Source: Buxus sempervirens (lineage: Eukaryota; Streptophyta; Magnoliopsida; Buxales; Buxaceae). From it: a DNA stretch of 64,000 bases. The position numbers and the translations under genes are program-made. Below the pieces are notes generated by a model. The model saw nothing but the letters and a program-made list of their open reading frames with translations. It had not been told where the DNA came from and made no database searches. The stretch lies in assembly GCA_947561395.2 (NCBI GenBank), contig OX387183.1, positions 55,907,915 through 55,971,914 of the forward strand, read 5' to 3'. Shown one piece after another: positions 48,199 to 59,290 of the stretch (within the stretch, counting starts at the first letter, position 1; every line of letters begins with the position of its first letter).

Positions 48199-48324
48199 TA
48201 GAGCCCCTTGGCTGGAAGATCTGCTGGTCCAACGGTAATGTATGCGTCCACATAGGTGCATGAAGCCTATGTGTACACACCTTCCACCGTTGGACCAGCC
48301 ACACATCTTAAAATAGACGCTCTA
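48199..48324. mobile_element. Foldback MITE, GCTGGTCCAACGGT family (copy 3)
   Basis: The left arm CTAGAGCCCCTTGGCTGGAA, continuing GATCTGCTGGTCCAACGGT, pairs with the right arm ending ACCGTTGGACCAGCC and GACGCTCTA. It is the best-preserved copy, lying about 310 bases downstream of the uL4 stop codon. Confidence 0.7.
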
Positions 48325-48631
48325 CAGATGAATCTGGCATTCATGTCAGTCATGAAGGATCGATATTTGAAATTGAAAACTAGCGCTCAGAAATAGATAA
48401 AATAAATATCTTCATTAAACTTAGCTCTGTAACTCAGTATCTCATCTAACAAAAAGACCAAAGGTGTGACAAACGAGGAGAGGATGCCAAGTATAACACA
48501 GCCTTCTCTCCCCTCTAAAATCCACTGAAACTCAAAAAGACAATTGCAAAAATCAAACTACTCGATATCAAAACCAGTGCAGCACAAAGTTCTAAGAGAA
48601 TTTCAATATCAAAAAACCAAGTAATTACCGA

Positions 48632-51600
48632 TCACTGAGATGCACCCAGCCACTTTGAGAAGTTGTCAAACTCTGTGTAATCGCTGTCTGAGATCATTGT
48701 CCGGTACCATGCCTTGCCAGCAGCCTTGATCGCAGCAGCCTCCTCCTAACAAATGGGAAAGGAAACAAAAAGACAAAAAACACACAGTGAGAAAAATACT
48801 AGCAGCACCCATCCTGAAAATACCAAATACTAATGTAGCATTTTTAAGGCAAACCATGAAATCAACACAGCAACAACAGTACCCAATTTTAAAGTACGCA
48901 TTAACATGCCAATGTTGTATATACACACACACACACACACACATACGAATATACACATGCATAAATAAATGCATAGACACACATGCCTACATAGTATTAC
49001 TAGAATCATGGATGAATTTTTTCTAATGAATAATGGAAAATATATAGAAGATTAAACAAGTACGGATGAAAAGATAACCCCTGGGTCTGGGTTACAACAA
49101 ACCTGAACTGAAATAACTACAAGGAAAAATAGAAAACAGAAATATAGCAAAAGGCAGATTAATCCAAAAGAGCTATAGAGATCCAATCCCTTAGAACATC
49201 GCTTGATGGGAAGCGTCTGAATTCTTTCTTGACACTGATCCAAGAGGAGACGCATATCAAACTGTCTTCAAGAATATTCTTATTTTTTTATGGCTCATCC
49301 TTCAAAAATGCATTAGTTACGAGCTAACCACACAGACCATATTGTTGCAAAAGATGGCACGAAACAACAGCTTCCCTTTTCTTTCATCATAAGGAATCTC
49401 CATTGCCACACAAGATCAAGAAGGATCCAAGGCTGAACCTATCTTGATCCTAAACATCCCATAAAGAATGACCAAAGCAACCTGGCTACCTGACAACGAA
49501 CAAAAGTGTGATCCACAGAGTTTGCTTGTTTGAGGCAAAAAAATGCCCACATTTGGTTTTAAGAATTTCCTCATCCTTCGAGGATTATTAAGGGTGTTAA
49601 TGGCATTACGAAAAATAATCCAAAGGAAAGTAAAGACTTCGGGAGGAGCAGAAGCATTCCAAACAAAAAAAAAATCAGAGGCAGAATAAATAGGGATCAG
49701 ATCTAAGGTTTGAGCACAGATTCTTATCTTAAAGGAACATATGGAAAAGGATCCATAAGAAGAAAGAGACCAGCTACGTCTGTTACATAAAGAAGAGTCA
49801 ATGATTACCTGGGAAAGCTCTTCCCAAAAAAAAATAATCCAAAGGAAAGTAAAGACTTCGGGAGGAGCAGAAGCATTCCAAACAAAAAAAAATCAGAGGC
49901 AGAATAAATAGGGATCAGATCTAAGGTTTGAGCACAGATTCTTATCTTAAAGGAACATATGGAAAAGGATCCATAAAAAGAAAGAGACCAGCTACGTCTG
50001 TTACATAAAGAAGAGTCAATGATTACCTGGGAAAGCTCTTCCCAAAAAAAAAAAAACCAAGCTCCACCCTTTCAGAAGGGCTTAAATCACGACTGAACTA
50101 TAAGTTCCAAGTCAAATCTGCACAGTCCCAGGATAGAGTATCTATAAAAACAGGAGATGCAAACAATAGTCTGGGGAATCCATGAGAAAGTGTGGATGCT
50201 CCCCACTAATAGTCTACTCACAACCTCAAAGAAGAACATGAAGGAAGTATGCCTTAAACCAAAGGATAGGACTGGGGAGCAAGGACAGAGATAGTTTTCC
50301 TGGGACTGATATGACAAATACTAAACTTCAGATTGAAATCCCACCCATTTCTGTAAATATCATATTGAAAATGATTTTGCGCCATAAGGACTCCCTTTTA
50401 TCTCCAGATCTCCACAACCATTTCGCTATGAGGGCTGAATGTTTTGGGTGGAAGGCATGGTAATTGCTAACACTTCTGCAACTCCAGCATCCAGTAGTAG
50501 AATACCACTCACAAGCCTAAAAAGCCAGTACTCTATGACTTAAAAAACATACTATTATTTGAAAATATGTTAAATGAATGAGACATTTACCATTTAGTTC
50601 ATTAGAAAAGCATTTATCAGATCAACGAGTTATTTTAGCTCATTAGTCTTTTTATTTGAAGAAAACAAATCATATCTTCACTCGTTTATGATTATTCCAA
50701 GCCTCCTTGCAATAGAATTATATTTATTTTACAACATTTGTGGATTGCATAGTGCACAAGTGTTTTAGCCATGTAATTGGGTTTAAGCAATATTTTCATT
50801 TGTTATACATTTATAGATAATTATTTTGTTTTATTATGCTGAAAAAAATTGTAGTTTTCCAGTTTTTTTTTAAGGCTATGATATTTATGATGGTATTTTC
50901 CTTTTTGATATTATTTTATCAGTTTTGCCAATTAAGTATTCCAAAAACTTAATACTAGATACAATACCAATTCTTAACAAGTCCAAGAAGTTGAAAAGGA
51001 TATGGCTCTATTTGGCAATGCTTCCACAAAGTTGCACCAGATGCATAAAGAAAAAACATTGCTCCTTCGCTTTCAAAAATGTCTTTTCCAGAAGCAAACT
51101 TATTCAATAAACTGATGATTTTTTCATGAGAAATTAATTTACGTACATTAAATGCTCCTTTGATTTTGCAAAAGTTTATGATATTAGTCCTTTACCAATA
51201 AAACTAAATGTAAGTAAACCAATGCACCAGTGGTCATAAGGAAAAGTTTCAATACAATGGCAAGATAAGACCAAGGATGGAAATTTCACATTTTGCTGAC
51301 ATTTCAGTAGGGGAGCTTTAGGGAAATTTTGAGAAATTTCGCAGAAATATTGCCGAAATCAGGGAATATTTTGCAACATTTCCCCAGTGAGGGGAAATAT
51401 GTTTTTTATTGTTTTTTAACTTTTCTTGTATTTTTTTGGTTTAATACATTCATAATAAATGCATATATGGGGAAATCTGGTGAAATTTCTTCAAAATCAG
51501 GGAAATTTGGGAAATCTCGTTTTCCTCATACATTTTCGTGTCGCTAACCTTGTAAAAACGAAATTTCGCCGAAATATCGCGAAATGGCAAACGCTGAATA

Positions 51601-53974
51601 TGGGATAGGTTTAAGGTTTAAGATTTAAGAGGGGATAACTGTGCAATAAGACCAATGTTTGTAAAACCAAAGCTCATATAAAAAAATTCCCAATAAGTTA
51701 TCAGTTTATAGATTACTGTCAGCTGATTACATCTATGCTTATAAAAAAAATTCCATATGAGATCACTGAGAAAAATTCGATGAAGCAAAAATTTCTAAAT
51801 AAAATAGTGCCCAATGAACCAATTCATGAGCGCCTAGGAGTGTCAATGGGTTGGATCTACATCCAAATATGATCCGAAAATGCCGAATATGGACCTAAGC
51901 TGAAAATCCACAGCATGAATACTGGTATGAAAAACGGATCGGACCAAATTCCAGTATGAATATGGATTTGCTTATATCTGATTCAATGAGATCCAAATTA
52001 GTAAGGTTAATTTAGTTTTTTTATAGGGAGGTATATATTTTCCCAATCTTAACCCTAATCTTAACGATGGGGAATTCTCATCCACTGCTCGTTTGTACTC
52101 ATTGCCCTTGGTAGCTGTTCTTGTCATGCATCAGCTGTTCGTGGTTGCCAGTCAACATTTTGGTACTCTAGGCAAACACAGAATGAAACTAACAGCAATC
52201 GACGCCATTACCACGGCTTCCAAAAGAGATTCTCAAAGAAATCCTCTTGTGGTTAACCCGTTGATACCCTCTCTTGATTCAGGTGCGTATCCAAATCTTG
52301 GGTGAGTTTCGTTACCAAGCCCGTTTCATCAAAATGCACCTCAACCAATCAATTAATAACAATCACAAGATTATACTTTCATCTAGTCACAAGCTATTCT
52401 TGGTGGAATACTATTGCAATTTAGCTAATTAGGCAAAGATTACATTTAGCAAGCCCTGGCTAAAAATATTGGTGGTAATAATATAACTTCTGAGACTAAA
52501 TAGAAAGCGGAAAAATTTTAAATCTTGGATTAAAATTGTGTGCACCAGACCAATTAGATATCATATATGGTGAGATTTGATCCTATATCCAGTTCTTTTA
52601 CAAAATCCGAAATGAAGAAGCAATTGAAGCATAGTGTCATAATTTTTTTTTTCAAATATCAAAATATCGGTAAAAAGCAACCACAATAACTATTCAGGAA
52701 TCAGCATAAGAAACTACAAAATAGAGAGTACGGAGATGCATGGAAATACCAGAGCACAAACAAGTAATAACAAATGATAGATATATAAGCAACACGTAAA
52801 AGGAAAATTTGTTAACAGAGGTAATCGATGAATGCGCACATATAGAATCCCTATAAGAAAACAGTACCTTAGGAAGCTGTTTCCTCTTCTTGTCGAGCTT
52901 CTCCTTCTTAGCCTTGACACGTTGAGCCTCAGCCAAAAGCGCCATCCTCCTTGCCGTCTTTGCATACGGGTTGAGCTTCAGAAGAGTGTTCAAATTCTTC
53001 AATGGATTCTTCTTTAGAGGAGCTCTCTTAACCTCCTTTTTGATCGGCCTCACTACAGACTGAACCTCGTCCGAATTAATGATCCTGGACAAATCAGCAT
53101 TAACCATCTTCGACCTTGGCAAGACGTAACCCTTCTTCTTCTGCGACGGCTTCTCAAACGACCCGTAAACAGTATCCAACTTCTCGAAAGCCGATTTAGT
53201 CCAGACGATGAATCGACCGAGATGACCTCCAGGAGCGAGCTTCAGAAGGTTAAGCCTATCGACATTGGCTACTTCAACTCCGGGGATGTTACGGAACGCC
53301 TTAACGATCTTAGAACCCTCAGTGCCATAAACGATGAGAGGACCCTTACGTGAAATGTATCGACGATTCCTCATTTTACCTTTACCAGGACGTATCCCAA
53401 GGCTGTCCTTAGCCTTCTCCGCATCAGGATATGCACCGATCTGCTTCAGAATCTTGATAGCGGCGGAAGTTTTCTCTACGCCTTCTGCGGAATCACCGAC
53501 AACGAGAGGGATCTCAGGGACGCTCTCGATTCTGTGACCACGCGCGAGGACGATCGATGGTACAGCCGATGCAGCTAGAGCAGAGACAACAGCGTAACGC
53601 TTCTGATTGACGTTGATCTTCCGATGCCAACGGCGCCAGATCTTGGTCGGAGCGAACATTCGCCCGCCCCGACACATGTTGCCGAAGGCGCCCTGACCGG
53701 CACGGTGGGTGCCACCGCCGGGAACACGGGGGATACGTGAGACGGCACGACCAGTACCCCATGACTCGGCGGAGGTCTGGTGACCGGCGCGCTTGCTGAC
53801 GGCGTATGGCTGACGGCTGTTTTTGGAAATGTTGGAGTGAACGAAGTTGACAATGTCCGGCCGGATCGAGGCCTTCATGACGTCCGGGAGAGGGACGGAA
53901 TTTCCGCCGTCGGTGGCCATGTCACCGTCCAGTTGCTGGACGGTGACAAGAGGACGAGCTGCAGCGACAGCCAT
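48632..53974 (-). CDS. RPL4: 60S ribosomal protein L4 (uL4)
   Basis: Exon 1 is 53974-52868 and exon 2 is 48745-48632, joined in phase 0 (AAG|GTACTG donor, GTTAG acceptor), giving 406 aa, the usual length of plant RPL4. It starts [18 protein letters not shown] and contains the uL4 core: [60 protein letters not shown] and [15 protein letters not shown], followed by the eukaryotic Lys-rich extension. Exon 2 supplies [20 protein letters not shown] and then [12 protein letters not shown]. uL4 is a core protein of the large subunit, lining the exit tunnel. An upstream ATG at 54034 is in frame, but the conserved family start and the telo-box leader favour 53974. The intron of 4,122 bp contains L1 debris and a 219-bp tandem duplication. 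A TATA box and telo-box lie just upstream. Confidence 0.96.
49170..50520 (-). mobile_element. L1-type LINE fragment in the RPL4 intron
   Basis: On the minus strand, frames near 50450-50350 give [20 protein letters not shown] and SLWRKIIF, the conserved block at the C-terminal end of L1 reverse transcriptase (ALLAKWLWRF...SLWR). Further down, at about 49560-49480, [19 protein letters not shown] matches the zf-RVT motif (SVDHLFLHC). It is in sense with RPL4, has many stops, and contains a tandem duplication. It accounts for about a third of the intron. Confidence 0.75.
49614..50043. repeat. Near-identical 219-bp tandem duplication
   Basis: The unit starting AATAATCCAAAGGAAAGTAA at 49614 recurs at 49833. 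The second copy ends GGGAAAGCTCTTCCC at 50043, against 49825 in the first. By eye they differ at one substitution (CATAAGAAGAAA versus CATAAAAAGAAA) and in one A-run length. The junctions lie in A-runs. Confidence 0.9.
50521..52867 (-). other. Remainder of RPL4 intron
   Basis: The stretch 51300-51600 is rich in GAAATTTCGCC/GAAATATCG-type repeats. The stretch 51837-52020 begins TAGGAGTGTCAATGGG, like a hAT MITE left end, without a clear right end. A plus-strand frame at 52093-52305 is not recognised. No second gene is supported. Confidence 0.45.
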
Positions 53975-54003
53975 GGCAGGAGAGTCGAGAAGGTGGAGCG
54001 AAA

Positions 54004-54012
54004 CTAGGGTTT
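54004..54012 (-). promoter_or_regulatory. Telo-box in RPL4 leader
   Basis: AAACCCTAG on the minus strand lies 30 bases upstream of the RPL4 ATG. Telo-boxes near the start site are typical of plant ribosomal-protein genes and link them to growth-dependent expression. Confidence 0.75.
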
Positions 54013-54046
54013 TGGTATACAGACTCGAAAACAAGCATTTTGTTGT

Positions 54047-54053
54047 TTTTATA
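54047..54053 (-). promoter_or_regulatory. TATA box of RPL4
   Basis: TATAAAA on the minus strand about 75 bases upstream of the ATG, placing the likely transcription start at about 54020 so that the telo-box falls in the leader. Confidence 0.5.
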
Positions 54054-54625
54054 CGAGGAATACAAGTTGAATTACCAAAATACCACTGCTACTGGCGTTG
54101 CCTCAGGTGTGTATGGCAACAGGACGGGCCAAGCCGGACTTAACACATTGGATAAAGCATATATCGCTACCTAAACCCGGCCTGGCCCTTTTAGGCCTTA
54201 CACTCAAATTCAAGCCGGGCCTTAAAAAACTTAGAAGCCCGAGCCCAGTTCTTACATTTTTCTTTTCTTTGTAATTTTACTAGGAACAATACTTGAAATA
54301 TGTACACTTTTCAATATTTAAAGGCTTTTTATACTTACCAAAATTAAAAAACAAATTAATGATATCACAAAATACGTTTACAATATGTATAGATGTTAAA
54401 CTAGCTTTCTACATGCATTGAGATTCAAAACTGTGTTAGGCCTAAACAAGTTAGGCTTCTACGTAGGGTTTGGAGCGGGGAGGGTTAACCCATTCTAATT
54501 CGTCCTACTTGTTAGTGTATAGCAATTGATCTATCAAATTAGGGTTCAAACCACTCCAACCCTAACTCACTTCAAACCCCCACCTTAAGCTATTCAAGTA
54601 TACGTGTGTTTTATATATATTTATA
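54054..54625. other. RPL4 upstream region, repeat-derived
   Basis: From 54110 to 54250 there are GGGCC/GGCCC motifs (ACGGGCCAAGCC, CGGCCTGGCCC). These could act as site II-like elements for RPL4 or be decayed repeat; the sequence alone does not decide. From 54250 onward it is AT-rich with no gene. Confidence 0.4.
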
Positions 54626-54819
54626 TCTACACTTTATATAACACGAGGCACCCTTGGGAATCATGCCAATCATAATGTGAGATTTTCTTAAAGTGCCCTT
54701 ACACACCATCATCTAACTTCGTTAATAAAAGGGTATAATAGTTATAACTGCCTTAATTAGTTACAAAAATGTTCCCTCCACTTATTCACACGTGTGGGAT
54801 TGCACGTGCACCTAGCTAG
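54626..54819 (+). mobile_element. Short non-autonomous Helitron-like element (194 bp)
   Basis: The 5' end TCTACACTTTATATAACACG follows an A; the 3' end CACACGTGTGGGATTGCACG (two CACGTG cores able to pair) is followed by CACCTAGCTAG and a host T. It shares ends and internal sequence with 38610-38843. Confidence 0.65.
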
Positions 54820-55051
54820 TATCATATTATTATAAATAAATATATTAATTCTGAAGGGGTTACGGCTGGCCTGAAAACACTCAAACCACATGTGACCTGT
54901 CCACATTATGTTGTAAGTGGGTCGGACCTTAACCCAGACTGATCCGTGATGGCCCTAGTCTCGGGGAGGAAGCTATTCCAAGTAGCATAAAAATATTGAA
55001 ATAGGCCTATCACCTATGAAGCGTGCTCCAGTACACTGTGGAATATTCTAG

Positions 55052-55190
55052 CTGGGTCTCTATTTGTTTCACTGGAAAATATTTTCCGGAAGAAAATTTT
55101 CTCAGAAAAAATTTTCTTTCTTTGTTTTTTCCAAGTGTTTGGATGTAACATAGAAAATGTTTTAGAATTTTATTCTTTTTTCTTTTCTTA
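55052..55190 (+). mobile_element. MITE-like repeat next to the UGT relic
   Basis: It begins GGGTCTCTATTTGTTTCACTGG and continues GGAAAATATTTTCCGG, matching the end of the repeats at 818-992 and 60180-60327 but in the opposite orientation. It abuts the point where the glycosyltransferase reading frame stops. Confidence 0.5.
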
Positions 55191-56609
55191 TATAAATGCA
55201 ACTAAAAATACCTCCCCTGGGAACTAAAGTGGCTCGAGCCAGGTGGTCTCCTAAACGCCCAAAATAAGGGCAACTCTGATAACTCTAACCCCAAAGCCAA
55301 CTCGGTCACTTCTTCCCGACTCGGTGTCGCCTCGGAACCGAGTGCTACGTAAACCACCGATCCCTTCTCCTGTTCGTCTAGCCAATCCCGGATCGGGACC
55401 CACTTTTCATCCTTGTCGTCGTTGCTGCTTACATTCACCGACGGAGGTAGTAGTTTGACAGGGATGACGGGTTTCCTGAGAATGTTGTAGCGCCCCAGAT
55501 TCGGGTCTGCCTTATTACAGCACCAACCCGTACCCGAGACCTACTTATGGGCCCAATAGAACCTGATAAACACAATTTCTTGGGCAATTACAATGTAATT
55601 ATCAGAGTGCATGACTAAAGAAGCATGGAATAAAAATTTCCATCCAACAAAAGATTTCCTGTATTACAATCTCCAAAACATGATATCTGTGTATACAAAA
55701 TACAACTAAGACAACTAACCATTCACCATGATCTCCCCAAAATATACAGACATGTACAAAAGATATCTCCCAAGATTATAAGTCCAAAAATATTATTTAC
55801 ATCCCATTTACAACTCCCAAGATAAAATACAACATCATAAAAATAATCCTACTGTGGGTAGTAGTCCTCTGTCCTAAACTGAAGCTTACCCTCTATGTCT
55901 GCCCTGGTACGTGACTCACCAAATGGATCTGAAAACAAATCCGAGAAAACAAAACACACATGAGACTTAAAGTCCTAGTAAGCAGCAAACATGCATGGAT
56001 AGAAACAGTTTATGCAAATTTATAACATCATAATGATATTCACAATTATATAGTACTAAATGTAAACCAAAACAGTTCAATCGGATATAAAAGAAATTCC
56101 AATTCAAATATCTCAATCAAGTAACCCAGGAAATCAAATCAACAAATACTATCAAATACTGTAAACATGTCTTATTAGGACTCGTGGTTAGCGTGTCTGT
56201 AAATTAGGTTAAAGACCACTGTCCATTTGCCACCTACACGACTTACAGAGAGAAGCCTAGCTAGGGCATCTCAGCAAGTGGAGCACCCACGTATGGGCTG
56301 GCAAATGACAATCAAGGTAATAATCAAGGCTAGGTGGAATGCCCCATCCACTGCCGGACCAAACCATATGAATCAGAAGGACGTCCCACCGATGCCCCAC
56401 GGTGGGTGGTTGCCGCAGCACCTCTATGCTCCAAGAGGGCCTCACTGATACCCCACAGTAGAAAGCTATATGGACAAGGAAAATTAACGCTAACAAGTCA
56501 GCACCAACACACAAATTAGACTCACTGTGGATCCACACCAAGAACAACGTCCAATTAGACGACTCACAATTTAAACCAAACCAATCAAATCAAAGAGTAA
56601 AACCAATGC

Positions 56610-56770
56610 TTAAACCAAAGCCAAGTGGAATTCCCCATCCACTATTAAATCAACCAAAGCCAAGTGGAATTCCCCATCCACTATTAAATCAACCGAGACC
56701 AAGTGGAATTCCCCATCCACTACCAGTCCATACCAAGGGCAAGTGGAATTCCCCATCCACTGCCAATAAA
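56610..56770. repeat. 39-bp tandem repeat, about four units, inside the LTR
   Basis: Units share AAGTGGAATTCCCCATCCAC. The first two or three are near-identical (39-bp period) and the last is more diverged. A related single unit (GTGGAATGCCCCATCCACTG) lies at about 56334. Confidence 0.85.
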
Positions 56771-58289
56771 ACCATAGGCCAAAACCTTGCCAAATCATAT
56801 AAGAGTTTTTCAACATCGCTTGCATAAATCCAAGCCAAATCAAAACGAAGGTCATAAAATCCTCAAAACACATTTTCGATGAGTGGATTGATCTTAAAAA
56901 TCCCAAATAAGTCGTCATGCCAAAATTCAATGGATTCCGAGACAAAAAGTTTTGGACCTAAAAAATATTCCAAGTTTGGTTGAAAACGTTGACTTTTTAG
57001 TGTCAAATTTTTCTAGACAAATCTACAAGGAGTTTGGGGCTCAATTTTTGGTTGTAGTCTATTGGAGGGTATACAAATCATCTAGAATTTTCTGGGCTTC
57101 TGAATCACTCATTTGGATATCAAACTCAAAAAGTGGTCTTATTTGAAATCGGGAAAACTGGAAATTTAGGCACAAACTGGAAAGTTGACTTTTTATTGGT
57201 TCGGAATTGGGCCCTGGGAGTATTTTTATTGGTTCCAAATGGGGGGTAAAACCTTATTTACATGTAAAGACTTAAGTAAATGGAGCAATAAATATACATG
57301 ACATTTACTTAAATGTCTTCCATGTAATAAGGGTGCTATGCGAGAAGCTTGGGTTATTTGAGGAAGGGTTGGAGAGAAAAAAGATGAAGACTGTCAAAAA
57401 CAGGGTCCACGATTAGGTCATGGATTAATCGCCCAGGGGCGATTAGCTTTAGTGTTCGGGCGTTAAGGTTTAAAGTTCGGGCATTGAGATTTAAAACAAA
57501 GGCAGCGTGCGCGCGCTAAGGATTGACGTTCGAGCGGTCAGGAAATAAACAAGGCAACGCGCGCGCACTGAAGGTTGACGTTCGCGCATTGAGGCTATGA
57601 ATTAATCGCCCAAGCTAATCCTGATTCGCGATTTAGGATAACAGAGACTTGTTTTTAGGGGTTTTGGCTCAGGATTAATCGCCAAATTTTAGGATTAATC
57701 GTAAGGTCGGAATTTTGAAATATTTTGACTATTTTCAACACAAACTTATGTAAATCCTTTCCAACCTTTCCAACACCAAAATGGGTGATCACAAAACATC
57801 CCAACATGCTTTAAAACACTTTCCAAAACAAAGATTCATTCCAAATCCACATGAACACAAATCTTAAACCCTAATCTGAAATATAATCAATAAAGTTAAA
57901 AATCCATGGCAAATCAATAGAAAACTAAACAAGATTATCATACCACCAAAACCCTACGAATTTTAGCAATAAAAACTAACATGCAAGATTATTTCTTCAA
58001 ATAAATCAAACCCTAGAGAGAGAATACGAATTTTGATAATTCATTTTGTTTGGAAGGGTTTGCTACTTACTTGTTAATGGAGAAGCACAACTTCTCTTCA
58101 AGTTCTCCTCTCCTTCTTCTTCTTTTTCTTCTTGCTTAAGCTTTCAAGTGAGCTCACAATCTTCCTCTCTTGATCTATACGTCCAAGACAAGAGAAATGT
58201 GTTTTCAAACTCTTAATTAGAAATTAGGGCATCCTTTTATATGCCCAAGTTTTGGGTCTTTGCCCCTAAACAAAGCTTTTATTCAACTA

Positions 58290-59290
58290 AATCCTAGGGT
58301 GTACCTAAGACATACCAGGGGTGCCTTAGTGTTATTCGAGTGGGGTACCTTGGTATTAAGTGAGGGGTACTTTAGTGTTAAGTGGGGTGTTTGCCTTAGT
58401 CACTTCAAAGGCATGGTTTAGGAATGCTTGGGAGGTGTACCTCAATTAACACAAAAAGGGTAACTCAGTTATATGAGGGGTACTTTAATTATTTGAGAAG
58501 GTACCTTGATGTTTTAAGGGATTTACCTTAATTATTCTAAGGGATAAACTTTGAATAAGCTTAGGGGGTGTACCTCAGTTATATTGAGGAGGGTACTTAA
58601 CTATAGAAGGGGTTTACCTTAGATGTATAATGGAATGTACCTTAGGTAAACAAGGGGTACTTTAAGTAAGACAGTAGGGTACCTTAATTAAAATAAAGGG
58701 TTACCTTAGGTATAATTAAGGGATACTTTAGGTATTTGAATGGGGTACCTTAGGCAAAACAGTGGGGTACCTTAGCCAATATAAGTGAGGTGCCTTAGGT
58801 AATATAAGGGGGTACTTTAGGTCTACATGTAGGATACCTTAGGCAAACACAAAAGGATACCTTAGGTAAACACAGGGGTACCTTAGGCAATTAAAGTAGG
58901 GTACCTTAAGGATACAAGTGGGGTACCTTAGGTATAATTAAAGGATACTTTAGCTAACACTTGGGTGGTACCTTGGGTAATACTTGGGCATACCCTAGGT
59001 ATATAATGAGGGTACCTTGGGTATAGAAGTGGGGTACCTGGGGTATACTTGAGAAGTTATTTGGGTATTATTGGGAGATACTTAAGGTACACTTGAGAGG
59101 TACCTTGGGCATTCTTAAGAGTTACTTTGAGTATTCTTATAGGATAATTTGGGTACACTTGGAAGGTACTTTAAGTATACTTGGGAGATACTTTGGGGGT
59201 ATACATGGGTATACTCTAGTGTTATCCGGGAGGGTACCTGGGGTAAACTTTGGGGTACCATGGGTATACTTGAGAATTACTCTAGGTACA
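58290..59290. repeat. Degenerate GGGTACCTTAGGTA tandem tract inside the LTR
   Basis: About 1 kb of irregular 20-35-bp units sharing GGGGTACCTTAGGTA or GGTACTTTAGGTA variants, dozens in all. The open frame at 59093-59332 is a translation of this repeat. Confidence 0.85.

Noticed and set aside
52093-52305. Plus-strand 70-residue frame ending near a GGGTGAGT donor-like site in the RPL4 intron
   Set aside because: No family recognised, antisense to RPL4, and no continuation exon found.
53334-54143. Plus-strand and other-frame open frames opposite RPL4 exon 1
   Set aside because: Shadows of the conserved uL4 coding strand; no independent protein resemblance.
56257-56945. Frames of about 70-110 residues with repeated GIPHPLLNQPKPS or VDGEFHLALV
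   Set aside because: Translations of the 39-bp tandem repeat inside the LTR.
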